A DNA stretch of 52,485 nt, taken from Fimbriimonas ginsengisoli (GTDB taxonomy: Bacteria; Armatimonadota; Fimbriimonadia; Fimbriimonadales; Fimbriimonadaceae). This document shows, piece after piece, positions 24,718 through 32,632 of this stretch; positions within the stretch are counted from its first letter, which is position 1; the number at the start of each line of letters is the position of its first letter. The stretch covers positions 1 through 52,485 of the forward strand of contig JACOSL010000066.1 of the NCBI GenBank assembly GCA_016179045.1, given 5' to 3'. The notes beneath the pieces were generated by a model. It did not search any database. It was not told the DNA's origin and saw only the letters and a program-made list of their open reading frames with translations. The translations under genes were made by a program, and so were the position numbers.

Positions 24718-25989
24718 ATGACACGACGTCTTGCCCCATTTCTCATCCCGGTTCTTTTCTTGCTCTCCGCCGTCGTCCCCGCGCAGGTAATCGACGCCGA
24801 CACCAAGCGCGAAGTGCTCAAGGGGGTGGTGAAGATCGTCGAGTCGAACGCTTTCGTGCCTGGGGTGGATTTCAGCAAGGTGCAGACGTATCTCGACGCG
24901 GAGCAAACCAAGCTCGACAATGCGACCACCGAAGACGGGTTTCGGGATGCAGTCAACGAGGCGCTGCACAAGTTCGGCCTAAGCCACATCGTGATGTTCA
25001 GCCCGCGCATGGTGCGCCAAAGGCGTGAAAACTCCGCGGTTGGGATCGGCATTCTCGTGCAGCTCGACAAAGAAGGGCTGATTATCCAGAGAGTGATGGC
25101 GGGAACGCCCGCCGCGGAAGCGGGTCTCGAGCCGGGAGACGTGATCATCGAGGTCAACGGCAAGAAGCCAGAAAGCCTGGTCTCGATCATGGGCGTAGAG
25201 GGCGAACCGGTCAAGATCAAGGTGCGAAGATTCAGCGGAAAGGCTGAAGACTTCACGCTGCGGCGACGCAAGTTCTCCACCGTCCGCCCGGAGAAGCTGA
25301 CCTGGGTGGACAAAGAAACGGCGGTGCTGAGCGTTTACACCTTCGACCTCACCTACAACCGCGGGCGGATCGAATCGCTGATGGAGGAGGCGGGCAAGGC
25401 CAAAAACCTCGTGCTGGACCTGCGAAACAATCCGGGCGGCGCGGTGATCAACATGTCCCATTTGCTCGGTCTATTCCTTCCCCCCGACAAGCCGATCGGC
25501 ACCTTCATCAGCAAGCGCCTCGTGACGCGATATGTTGAGGAACAAAAGGGCAAACCTGACGATTTGGCGAAGATCGCCGAGTGGTCGTCGCAGAAAGTCC
25601 GGCCATATCGAGGGAAGGTCGGCGCTTTCTCCGGCCGGGTAGCCGTTCTCATCAACAGCTTTTCCGGTAGCGCGGCCGAGATCGCGGCCCAGGCCCTTCG
25701 CGAGGAACTCGACGCCCCCGTGATCGGGGAGAAGTCGGCTGGGATGGTGCTCGTTTCGATGATCGCGCCTTTGCCTCACGACTTCCAGATTCAATATCCG
25801 GTGACCGATTACGTCTCGGCCCAAGGCGTTCGCCTCGAGGGCAAGGGCGTGGTTCCCGACCTGCAGGCTCAAGACGCCCGCGTCCAGCGGTCAGACCTTG
25901 CCGACATCCCGCTTGAAAAAGCTGTGGCCCTGCTGCACCGCTATCAGACGGAGCATGAGGGCCTCGGCACTGGGGTCGCGATTCACTAA
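24718..25989 (+). CDS. S41 family peptidase with PDZ domain
   Basis: 423 residues with a Sec signal peptide (FLIPVLFLLSAVVPAQ) and an AAGGA ribosome binding site 10 nt before ATG. A helical N-domain precedes the PDZ domain (about 108-180: VGIGILVQLDKEGLIIQ, AAEAGLEPGDVIIEVNGK) and the S41 core (AVLSVYTFDL, NLVLDLRNNPGGAV). The catalytic Ser is in FSGSAAE (Ser318). The motif that normally gives the general-base Lys, G-x-x-T-x-G-K, reads GEKSAGM here, so Lys is replaced by Met at the expected place 25 residues on (343); Lys339 is nearby but out of register. Periplasmic, monocistronic, next to clpS genes. Confidence 0.88.
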   Translation: MTRRLAPFLIPVLFLLSAVVPAQVIDADTKREVLKGVVKIVESNAFVPGVDFSKVQTYLDAEQTKLDNATTEDGFRDAVNEALHKFGLSHIVMFSPRMVRQRRENSAVGIGILVQLDKEGLIIQRVMAGTPAAEAGLEPGDVIIEVNGKKPESLVSIMGVEGEPVKIKVRRFSGKAEDFTLRRRKFSTVRPEKLTWVDKETAVLSVYTFDLTYNRGRIESLMEEAGKAKNLVLDLRNNPGGAVINMSHLLGLFLPPDKPIGTFISKRLVTRYVEEQKGKPDDLAKIAEWSSQKVRPYRGKVGAFSGRVAVLINSFSGSAAEIAAQALREELDAPVIGEKSAGMVLVSMIAPLPHDFQIQYPVTDYVSAQGVRLEGKGVVPDLQAQDARVQRSDLADIPLEKAVALLHRYQTEHEGLGTGVAIH

Positions 25990-27197
25990 CCGCCCCGAAA
26001 CAGGCGGGCATCCAGGGGTCGGCCGATCGAGCGGTAAGAATAGCTCACCTCGGCAGACGCGACTGGCTTTGCCGATTCAGACAGGTTTGTCGAGGAGATC
26101 TTCACCATAAGATGATCTCGTCGCCTGATGATGATGGTCAGGCGCACCGGAACCGAGGTGGCTTCGACGAAATCGCACATCTCGCCCCCGACCGACCCAT
26201 GGCCGACCAAACGAACGCTCGCCTCGCCCGGCGTGAGCTCGCGCACCGGGTTCTGTCGGTACGCCCAGTGCCGGAGAAAGGGATGGACGCGGAAACCCTC
26301 GCTCGCCACGACATCGGGAATTTTCCTTCGATCCACGGCTTGGGTTCGGTTGCGATTGCCGTGCCAGATCCTAAGGGTCCGTCCGTCGTAAGCCCACTTT
26401 AGGCCAGCGGTTTCCTCGCGAGCCCGCTTGCCCTCCATCCAGATCCCGGAGCGAATGCCACCGCTGGCCGCATCGAAGCAGACCGATTGCAGACCTGCAT
26501 AGGCTCCGATAGCGGCAAGCCAGATTTGGCGGACCCTTTGGTCGGCGAACTTTGGCAAATGCTCTTCGGCGTCGAGCGCGGCCACTCTACGGGCGCCCTT
26601 TGGCAGGCTCAGGGCAAGTCTCCGGGGCCCGGGGGAGAAGTGGTAGCGCCACTCGGTGAAGCTGGCGCCTTGTTCGGTGCGCAGCGACTTGATGAGCCGG
26701 GTGCGCGCGTCGAATCGGGCGACCGTGTGGGTGCCGGCCTTGAGACTGCGAAACGAGAGGTCGCCTCCTTCACGCCCAATCTTCGAACCAGAGAGAAGGC
26801 TGGAAAGTCTGGCCGGCGCGAGCAGGACCATCGCGCAGTCCTCGACCGTGCCCGCCGCACTGAGTCTCGAGGCGGTGGGGCCGGACCGATCGACGGCGCG
26901 AACGACATAGCGTTGGGTGACGCCGTCGAAAGTCGTCGCTTGGGCGCCGTCGATGAATACGATCCGGTCGTATGGCGGACGCCCGCGCACGCCGGGAAGC
27001 CGGACTCGGTAGCGGATCGCGGAGCCTTTCGTCGCCAGTTCGATTCGACTCGTCAGGACCCGGCTCCGAACCCCGACCCGAAGCTCGATCTGCGCCGTTC
27101 CCGCCGCCGACCGGGCTCGAAGCGCCTTCTCGCAAAGATCGAGCTCGCTAGCGCCGCCCTGGGCGGCGGCCAGCAGCCCAAGAGCGGTCAAGCTCAA
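25986..27197 (-). CDS. Secreted protein of unknown function (LolA-like fold possible)
   Basis: 403 residues from TTG 27197, which overlaps the stop of the upstream dehydrogenase (TTGA); longer frames upstream run antisense into that gene. A signal peptide (LTALGLLAAAQGGAS) is followed by strand-rich sequence with phrases typical of LolA/DUF2092-like half barrels: SRIELATKGSAIRYRVRLPG, IVFIDGAQATTFDG, MVLLAPARLSSLLSG and SFTEWRYHF. The C-terminal half includes RRKIPDVVASEGFRVHPFLR and ends in a strand (VSYSYRSIGRPLD). Coupled to a cytoplasmic oxidoreductase without obvious logic. The stop overlaps the convergent S41 gene by 4 bp. The function is unknown. Confidence 0.65.
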   Translation of the reverse strand: MSLTALGLLAAAQGGASELDLCEKALRARSAAGTAQIELRVGVRSRVLTSRIELATKGSAIRYRVRLPGVRGRPPYDRIVFIDGAQATTFDGVTQRYVVRAVDRSGPTASRLSAAGTVEDCAMVLLAPARLSSLLSGSKIGREGGDLSFRSLKAGTHTVARFDARTRLIKSLRTEQGASFTEWRYHFSPGPRRLALSLPKGARRVAALDAEEHLPKFADQRVRQIWLAAIGAYAGLQSVCFDAASGGIRSGIWMEGKRAREETAGLKWAYDGRTLRIWHGNRNRTQAVDRRKIPDVVASEGFRVHPFLRHWAYRQNPVRELTPGEASVRLVGHGSVGGEMCDFVEATSVPVRLTIIIRRRDHLMVKISSTNLSESAKPVASAEVSYSYRSIGRPLDARLFRGG

Positions 27198-28060
27198 GCG
27201 CCCATCTCCAAATAGGCTTGGAATAGGGCGGTAGTTGCCTTTTCGCCGTCGCCACGATCCTCCAAGGTCTTGAGAAGCCGGTCGACAAGGGCGGCGCCCG
27301 GCAACGCCGCATCGACCTCCAGCGCGGACTTGAGGCAGTAGGCGAGGTCCTTGCGCTGGTTTTTGATGCTGAAGCCCGGAGTCCAATCCCCGGCGAGAAT
27401 CTTGGGGCCGTAGGTGTCGAACGCCCAACTACCGGCGGCGCCGCCGCCGATCAGGTCCTTAGCCTGGGCCAGTTCGAGCCCCGCCTTCTTGGCGAACGCG
27501 AGCGATTCGCAAAGGCCGAGCACCGAGCCCGCAACCGCGATCTGGTTGGCCATCTTCATCATCTGGCCGCTGCCGGTGGGGCCGACGCGCTCCGCCCGCT
27601 TGGCGTAAGCCTGCAGATACGGCATGGCGTCGCTGACGTCCGCCTCATCGCCGCCGCAGAAGATGGTGAGCTGGCCGCGCTGGGCGCCGACGCTCCCGCC
27701 GGTCAGGGGCGCGTCGACGAAGCGGAGCCCCTTGCTCTTGAGTGCATTGGCGATGGCCTTTGTCGCCGCCGGCTCGATGGTCGAGTGGTCGACGATGAGG
27801 GTGCCCGGCTTGGCCCCCTTGGCGATCGCGCCAACGCACTCGCGCACGTCCTCGGTGCGGTTGACGCATAGGCAGATCACGTCGCACTCCCGACCCAACT
27901 CCTCGAGGCTGCCCGCGATTCGCGCGCCCACTTCGGCGAGGGGCCGAGCCCGGTCGGGGCTCCGGTTCCATACGGTCACATCGTGACCGGCGGCGAGCAG
28001 GTGCCCCGCCATCGGCCCACCCATGGTCCCGAGGCCGACGAATCCAATTCGCTTTGGCAT
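27194..28060 (-). CDS. NAD(P)-dependent beta-hydroxyacid dehydrogenase
   Basis: 288 residues, the 3-hydroxyisobutyrate dehydrogenase / tartronate semialdehyde reductase family. N-terminal Rossmann motif IGFVGLGTMGGPMAGHLLAA (4-23) binds NAD(P). The substrate signature DAPLTGGSVGAQRGQLTIF (around residues 116-134) and the catalytic Lys in MMKMANQIAVAG (second Lys position of G-x-x-x-K-x-x-N) are present. The all-helical C-terminal dimerisation domain is complete. Substrate (3-hydroxyisobutyrate, tartronate semialdehyde, succinic semialdehyde or other) cannot be told. TAGGCT lies 6 nt before ATG. Confidence 0.9.
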   Translation of the reverse strand: MPKRIGFVGLGTMGGPMAGHLLAAGHDVTVWNRSPDRARPLAEVGARIAGSLEELGRECDVICLCVNRTEDVRECVGAIAKGAKPGTLIVDHSTIEPAATKAIANALKSKGLRFVDAPLTGGSVGAQRGQLTIFCGGDEADVSDAMPYLQAYAKRAERVGPTGSGQMMKMANQIAVAGSVLGLCESLAFAKKAGLELAQAKDLIGGGAAGSWAFDTYGPKILAGDWTPGFSIKNQRKDLAYCLKSALEVDAALPGAALVDRLLKTLEDRGDGEKATTALFQAYLEMGA

Positions 28061-28066
28061 GAGACG

Positions 28067-28072
28067 AGCCTA
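28067..28072 (-). promoter_or_regulatory. -10-like box of a leaderless promoter (dehydrogenase)
   Basis: TAGGCT on the minus strand 6 nt before the ATG at 28060. It fits TANNNT but is GC-rich; weaker than the others. Confidence 0.3.
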
Positions 28073-28104
28073 CCAGGGGTGCGTGCCTTGACTGGAAGCG
28101 CTGA

Positions 28105-28464
28105 TCACTGGGCCACGCCGTCGTCGCGCCCATCGGCAGCCACCTCGTGCGTGGAGGGACCTTGAATGACGACGCGGTCGCGCCGAATGAGTTCGCGAAA
28201 CGTCGGGCTGGTCGTGGCCCAATCAACCACGTCCACCTTGAACGGGAGTAAGGACTCCGAGAAGGACTCCGCTAGCGAGGCGCTCAGAGACAGGCCCAGT
28301 GGCTCATCGCCGATGACCGCGAGATCGAGGTCCGAGTACTCCTTGGCCGTGCCCATGGCTCGCGAGCCGAAGGCCCAGACCTCCTTGTCGTGCACTTGTT
28401 CAGCCAGAATCTGGGCGACGATCAGCCAATGCTCGGGCTTGAGGTCAATCGGCGGCTTTTGCAT
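28105..28464 (-). CDS. MNT-domain nucleotidyltransferase (antitoxin of HEPN/MNT pair)
   Basis: 119 residues from ATG 28464, inside the end of the HEPN gene (20-bp overlap). The minimal nucleotidyltransferase motif GSX10DXD is perfect: Gly33-Ser34 ... Asp45-Leu-Asp47 (FGSRAMGTAKEYSDLDLAV). KVDVVDW supplies the third acidic residue. In characterised HEPN/MNT systems (for example Shewanella HepT/MntA) this protein adds AMP to a Tyr of the HEPN toxin and silences it. The order here is HEPN first, then MNT. Confidence 0.85.
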   Translation of the reverse strand: MQKPPIDLKPEHWLIVAQILAEQVHDKEVWAFGSRAMGTAKEYSDLDLAVIGDEPLGLSLSASLAESFSESLLPFKVDVVDWATTSPTFRELIRRDRVVIQGPSTHEVAADGRDDGVAQ

Positions 28465-28867
28465 CGTTGAGCCTTTCCGCCAGCCGATCCCGTAGAAAGC
28501 GGACCTCATCCAAGAATGTGGGAATCCCGCTCACCACCTCCAGCGCGATGGCTTCATCGTAGGTGTGGCTAGTCTTGCCGCGCATCTCGCGGTAGCGCCG
28601 CCAGTCGCTCCACTCGCCCCGCTGTAGGCCCTGCTCGTTTCCCGTCCGAATTAGGTCCTGGAACGGCATCGCATCCACCTCGACCGGGCTTGCGGCCGAC
28701 ATCTCCAGGTATCGCTTGAGCATCTTGTGGGCGAGTTCGTAGGTGAATTCGAAGCGCTGGATCAGACCATCGCGAAGCTGCGTATCACCCGGCTCGCCCT
28801 GGTATCGCGCCAGTCCTTCCTCGAGCCTCCCGACAGCCTGAGTAAAGGACGTGATGTCGAGTTTCAT
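28445..28867 (-). CDS. HEPN-domain protein (HI0074-type toxin/nucleotidyltransferase partner)
   Basis: 140 residues, four-helix HEPN fold of the 'nucleotidyltransferase substrate-binding' type: RFEFTYELAHKMLKRYLEM, then FQDLIRTGNEQGL, and the RNase motif R-x4-H-x-Y as Arg96-GKTS-His101-T-Tyr103 (MRGKTSHTYDE). Tyr103 is the expected AMPylation site. Its ATG overlaps the gltX stop (ATGA), so the toxin is translated with glutamyl-tRNA synthetase. Followed by its MNT partner. Confidence 0.85.
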   Translation of the reverse strand: MKLDITSFTQAVGRLEEGLARYQGEPGDTQLRDGLIQRFEFTYELAHKMLKRYLEMSAASPVEVDAMPFQDLIRTGNEQGLQRGEWSDWRRYREMRGKTSHTYDEAIALEVVSGIPTFLDEVRFLRDRLAERLNDAKAAD

Positions 28868-30411
28868 CGGGCCGCCCCCACAGCCCGCGCAAGCCGCGCC
28901 GCCATGCGCGCGGGGCCGAGGGCGGACATCAACTCGAACAGCCCCGGGCCGACGGTGCGGCCCGTCAGGGCGACCCGCAACGGATGCACTACCGGCCCCA
29001 GCTTCTCAAGACCCTGCTTTTCAGCATAGCCCCGCACGGCTGCCTCGCACTCCTCCACGCTCAGGGCACTCATTCCCGTGGCCCAAGCCAAGAAATGGGC
29101 GAGCAAGACGGGCACGTGGGGTTGGGTCAGCCACTTCTCCACCGCCTTGGCATCCATCGGCGGCTCGTCCTGAAAAAAGAACGCGGTCGCCTCCCCGAAC
29201 TCGGAAAGCGTGTGCACTCGCCCTTGCTCCATAGCAAGCGCCTTGGTTGCCAGCGCCGCACCTTCCTCCAGCCCCACGGCGAGCGACGACAGCCCATCCC
29301 ACACTTCGCGGCGGCCCTGCTCGAGCGCGTCGTCCGCCTCCGCCTCGCGCAGGAAATAGGCCTTCGTTCCCGGCTCGGCCAGATAGGCGCGCAGACTCGC
29401 CGCAAGCCGGTGGGGCGCCATCTCCCGAATGTAGTGGCCGTTCATCCAGCGCAGCTTCTCCAGATCGAACACGCCGGGCGAGGGCTGCAAGCCGGGGAGG
29501 TCGAACGCTTCGATAAGCTCTTGAATCGACATGATCTCGCGATCACCGCCCGGCGACCAGCCGATCAGGGCGATGAGGTTGAGCAACGCCTCGGGCAGGT
29601 ACCCGTCTGCGCGATAGTCGGCCACCCGGGTGTCGCCCTGCCGCTTGCTGAGCTTCTTGCCATCCTTGCCCTTGATCACCGGGCAATGAACGAAGATCGG
29701 GCGCTCCCACCCGAAGGCGTCGAACAGGGCGGCGTGCTTGGGGGCGGACGAAATCCATTCCTCGCCCCGCATTATGTGAGTAATGCCCATCAGGTGGTCG
29801 TCCACCATCGCGGCGAAGTGGTAAGTGGGCATGCCGTCCGCCTTGATGAGCACGGGGTCGTCGACCGTGTCCGAATTCCATTCGATCCGGCCCCGGATGG
29901 CGTCGTCGATCGCGATCGTGACGCCGCGCGGCACCCTCTGGCGGATAACAAACGGCTTGCCCGCCCGTTCGGCGTCTTCCGCCTGTGATGGCGCGGCGTC
30001 TCGCCACAGCCCGCCGAAATAGCCCACCGGCTGCCGGTTCACCTGCTGAAACTCGCGCATCTCCACGAGCTCTTCGGGGGTCTCGAAGGCCTTGTAGGCG
30101 TGGCCCAGCTTCAAGAACTCGTCGATCCAGCGCGCGTAGATGCCCGCTTCCTTGCGTTCGCTCTGCCGGTAGGGAGCGTGCGGCCCCCCGACGTGCGGCC
30201 CTTCGTCGTAGTCGATGCCCACCCAGTGCAGGTTGTCGATGAAGTCCTGCTCCGCCTCGGCGGAATAGCGCGCGCGGTCGGTGTCCTCGATGCGCAGGAT
30301 GTTCGCGCCCTTGTGGTGGCGGGCGAACAGATGCTTGAACAGGGCGTCGCGAAGGGAGCCGACGTGCAGGCTTCCCGTTGGGCTGGGGGCAAATCGAACT
30401 CGGACCGACAT
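28864..30411 (-). CDS. gltX: Glutamyl-tRNA synthetase
   Basis: 515 residues from ATG 30411, which begins the conserved MSVRVRFAPSPTGSLHVGSL; a longer frame upstream has no similarity. Class I synthetase that charges tRNA-Glu (and possibly tRNA-Gln for the transamidation route). The HIGH motif is the usual Glu-type HVGS, ILRIEDTDRARYSAEAE follows, and the KMSKS loop reads KKLSKRQGD. The Rossmann core (1-330) is followed by the helical anticodon domain ending in VALTGRTVGPGLFELMSALG. The stop overlaps the HEPN toxin start by 4 bp. TACACT lies 8 nt before ATG. Confidence 0.97.
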   Translation of the reverse strand: MSVRVRFAPSPTGSLHVGSLRDALFKHLFARHHKGANILRIEDTDRARYSAEAEQDFIDNLHWVGIDYDEGPHVGGPHAPYRQSERKEAGIYARWIDEFLKLGHAYKAFETPEELVEMREFQQVNRQPVGYFGGLWRDAAPSQAEDAERAGKPFVIRQRVPRGVTIAIDDAIRGRIEWNSDTVDDPVLIKADGMPTYHFAAMVDDHLMGITHIMRGEEWISSAPKHAALFDAFGWERPIFVHCPVIKGKDGKKLSKRQGDTRVADYRADGYLPEALLNLIALIGWSPGGDREIMSIQELIEAFDLPGLQPSPGVFDLEKLRWMNGHYIREMAPHRLAASLRAYLAEPGTKAYFLREAEADDALEQGRREVWDGLSSLAVGLEEGAALATKALAMEQGRVHTLSEFGEATAFFFQDEPPMDAKAVEKWLTQPHVPVLLAHFLAWATGMSALSVEECEAAVRGYAEKQGLEKLGPVVHPLRVALTGRTVGPGLFELMSALGPARMAARLARAVGAAR

Positions 30412-30419
30412 CGACACGG

Positions 30420-30425
30420 AGTGTA
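30420..30425 (-). promoter_or_regulatory. -10 box near the gltX start
   Basis: TACACT on the minus strand, 8 nt before the gltX ATG at 30411. Likely drives gltX-HEPN-MNT as one transcript. Confidence 0.4.
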
Positions 30426-30507
30426 CCAACCGACCCCGAACTCGAACCTTGAGGAAATCGACCTTCGCCTGCATCCCTTGGCGAGGTCATACTGTGTGAG
30501 TATTAGG

Positions 30508-30527
30508 CCCCGCGGACGCGGGGTTTT
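30508..30527 (+). terminator. Terminator-like hairpin in a divergent gap
   Basis: CCCCGC, loop GGAC, GCGGGG, then TTTT. Shape fits a weak intrinsic terminator on the plus strand, but it lies between two divergent genes (gltX and the GYF/TM2 gene). It could attenuate the downstream gene or belong to an unseen small transcript. Confidence 0.35.
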
Positions 30528-30538
30528 CGGGGCACGTC

Positions 30539-31045
30539 TTGGCGGAGTGGTTTTACATCGGGCACTACGGGCAGCTGGGCCCCCTGACCCGCGAGCAGAT
30601 GGAAGAGCTGATCGCGGGCGGCGTCATTGAGCGCGAGACCTATGTCTGGAAGGCGGGCATGAGCGACTGGCTTACCGCCGATCGCGTCGCCGAACTGGGC
30701 GGGCTATTCATCAAGGCCGACCCGTTTGCAGCGCCGCCGCCGCCACCCGCACCCAACGTGCCAACCCGTTTCCGAGCCGATCGACATGCGCCGATCACGA
30801 CGCAGCCCGGGTCGATGCTGTATTCCGGCCCGCGGAGCGACAAGAGCCGGTTGCTGGCGGGGCTCCTCAACATTCTGCTCCCTTTTGGCGTCGGGCGCAT
30901 GTATCTGGGCTACGCGGCGGTGGGGGTGCTGCAGATGGTTCTGGCCCTGTGCGGCGTTGGCGTGCTGTGGTCATTCTTCGATGGGATCATCATTCTCGCC
31001 GGAGGCGTGCGGTTTGATGGCTACGGGCGGGTGATGTCGGATTGA
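30539..31045 (+). CDS. GYF_2 and TM2 domain protein
   Basis: 168 residues from a TTG. Residues 1-55 form the GYF_2 domain (MAEWFYIGHYGQLGPLTREQ, ERETYVWKAGMSDWLTA), which binds proline-rich peptides. A Pro-rich linker (PPPPPAPN) follows, then a TM2 domain (about 105-165): SRLLAGLLNILLPFGVGRMY with the DxxG-like YLGYAAVG turn, and CGVGVLWSFFDGIIILAGGV. Two membrane helices place it in the cytoplasmic membrane. Such fusions are common in bacteria; their job is unknown. The domain's own Pro linker could be a GYF ligand. Confidence 0.85.
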   Translation: MAEWFYIGHYGQLGPLTREQMEELIAGGVIERETYVWKAGMSDWLTADRVAELGGLFIKADPFAAPPPPPAPNVPTRFRADRHAPITTQPGSMLYSGPRSDKSRLLAGLLNILLPFGVGRMYLGYAAVGVLQMVLALCGVGVLWSFFDGIIILAGGVRFDGYGRVMSD

Positions 31046-31060
31046 CATTGGCCGAAGAGC

Positions 31061-31648
31061 ATGGCGCAAGCTAAACGTCCTATGGCTAGATTGAAGGCTC
31101 GCCTCGTTTCCCTGTTGATGACGCTTATGGCCCTGGTCGCCTTGGCGCCAGCCCAAACGTACACGCCTAAGGCGGGCGAAACCGTGCTCAAGCTCGTGAT
31201 CGCCGAGCGCGGCAACATCTTCGTGACGCTGTACACAAAGGAAGCGCCCAAGACCACGGCCCGCCTACTCGAGCTCGTCAAGAGCGGTTTTTACGCAGGC
31301 CAGCGATTCCACAAGGTCGTGCGCACGCCTCGGCCGTTCATCGCCCAGGTCGGCGATCCCAATTCGATCAAGCTCGCGCCCGACGATCCCCTGCTTGGGT
31401 CGACCGGCACCGGCATCCGAATTCCCTACGAGGAGACCCACCACACGCACGACGAAGGCGCGGTCTCGCTTGCCACTCTGGGCACCGACAAGGATTCGGG
31501 CGATTGCCAGTTCTTCTTCGTGCTCGGGGCGGCCCACTTCCTGGATGGGCACTACACGGTGTTCGGCAAGGTTGTCGCGGGGCTGGATGTGATGCGCGCC
31601 CTGCAGCGGGGCGACCACGTTCAGACCGCGACCATCCTGAAGGGCTGA
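31061..31648 (+). CDS. Cyclophilin-type peptidyl-prolyl isomerase, exported
   Basis: 195 residues; N-terminal basic stretch and hydrophobic helix (LVSLLMTLMALVALAPAQ) form a signal peptide. The cyclophilin domain follows: GNIFVTLYTKEAPKTTARLL, FYAGQRFHKVV (catalytic Arg/His area), GDPNS, EGAVSLATLGTDKDSGDCQF, FFFVLGAAHFLDGHYTVFGK. The substrate residues RF.Kvv, QFF and the final FG-V are present. Catalyses cis-trans isomerisation of Xaa-Pro bonds during folding of exported proteins. It starts 15 bp after the GYF/TM2 gene. Confidence 0.92.
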   Translation: MAQAKRPMARLKARLVSLLMTLMALVALAPAQTYTPKAGETVLKLVIAERGNIFVTLYTKEAPKTTARLLELVKSGFYAGQRFHKVVRTPRPFIAQVGDPNSIKLAPDDPLLGSTGTGIRIPYEETHHTHDEGAVSLATLGTDKDSGDCQFFFVLGAAHFLDGHYTVFGKVVAGLDVMRALQRGDHVQTATILKG

Positions 31649-31668
31649 GACCCCAGCCGCGAGGCAGC

Positions 31669-31674
31669 TATAAT
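31669..31674 (+). promoter_or_regulatory. -10 box of a leaderless promoter (permease operon)
   Basis: Consensus TATAAT ending 7 nt before the GTG at 31682; the clearest member of the leaderless series. Confidence 0.6.
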
Positions 31675-31681
31675 CCGAGCC

Positions 31682-32632
31682 GTGCGGCTCGCCAAGGCTC
31701 TCTTCTTGCGCCTCCTCTTCGGCCTGCTGAGCCTGCTCTTCATCTCGTTCGTCACATTCGTCGCCAATGAGGCGGCCCCCGGCGACGCGGCGCTCGTGCT
31801 CGCGGGCGAAAAGGCCTCGCCCGAGACGATCGCGCGCATCCGCCACAACCTAGGGCTCGACCAGCCGTGGCCCGCCCGCTACGTTCGCTACGTCGGCCAT
31901 GCGGCGAGGGGCGATTTCGGCACCAGCTACTACGGCATCAAGGAGCCGGTGAGCGACATCCTTGCCCGCAACCTGCCGATGACGATTCGGCTCGCCACCT
32001 CGGCGATACTGCTCGCTTCGATCATCGGCATCCTGCTCGGCACGCTCGCGGGGCTGTATCACAACCGCTTTGCCGACCGCTCGGTGCTGATCTTCTCCAC
32101 GCTTGGGGTCACTCTGCCCAATTTTGTGTTGGGTCCGCTGTTCGTATACATCTTTTCGCTCCAGCTCAACCGCCTCCCCCAAACTTGGTCCTACGATCGG
32201 CCCTTGCCCGACTGGATGTATCTGATCATGCCGGTGGCCCTGCTGGCGATGCGCCCCACCGCCCTTCTCACCCGGCTCACCCGCGCAAGCATGATCGACA
32301 CCCTCCAGCAGGAGTTCATCCGAACCGCGACCGCGAAGGGCGTGCCGCGCGGCCGGCTCGTCTTCCGCCATGCCTTGCGAAACGCCATCCTGCCCTCGAT
32401 TACCGCCATCGGCACCAGTTGCGGCTACCTGCTGACCGGCTCGTTCGTCGTGGAGCGGTTCTTCATCCTTCCCGGCATCGGGCGTGAGACGATCGAGGCG
32501 ATCCAGCAAGGAAACCTGCCCGTGATCCAGGCCTGCGTGTTCGTGACGGGCGCGATGTTCATCGGGATCAATCTGCTCGTCGACCTGATCCTGCCGATGC
32601 TCGATCCGCGCATCCGGGAGTCGCAGGTATGA
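31682..32632 (+). CDS. Opp/Dpp-type ABC transporter permease, DppB-like
   Basis: 316 residues from a GTG. Six membrane segments in the DppB/OppB order: long N-terminal helix (FGLLSLLFISFVTFVANEAA), conserved AAPGDAA and YVGHAARGDFGTSYYG, then the BPD_transp_1 core with the EAA coupling loop (EFIRTATAKGVPRGRLVFRH) and ALRNAILPSITAIG, and the closing VERFFILPGIGRETIEAI. It forms half of the channel that imports peptides or nickel/opines. It overlaps its partner by 4 bp (ATGA). No ATPase or binding protein gene follows. Confidence 0.93.
   Translation: MRLAKALFLRLLFGLLSLLFISFVTFVANEAAPGDAALVLAGEKASPETIARIRHNLGLDQPWPARYVRYVGHAARGDFGTSYYGIKEPVSDILARNLPMTIRLATSAILLASIIGILLGTLAGLYHNRFADRSVLIFSTLGVTLPNFVLGPLFVYIFSLQLNRLPQTWSYDRPLPDWMYLIMPVALLAMRPTALLTRLTRASMIDTLQQEFIRTATAKGVPRGRLVFRHALRNAILPSITAIGTSCGYLLTGSFVVERFFILPGIGRETIEAIQQGNLPVIQACVFVTGAMFIGINLLVDLILPMLDPRIRESQV

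Noticed and set aside
27198-27428. N-terminal extension of the secreted protein gene
   Set aside because: Runs antisense-like through the dehydrogenase gene in a different frame; the TTG at 27197 with signal peptide and TTGA overlap is better supported.
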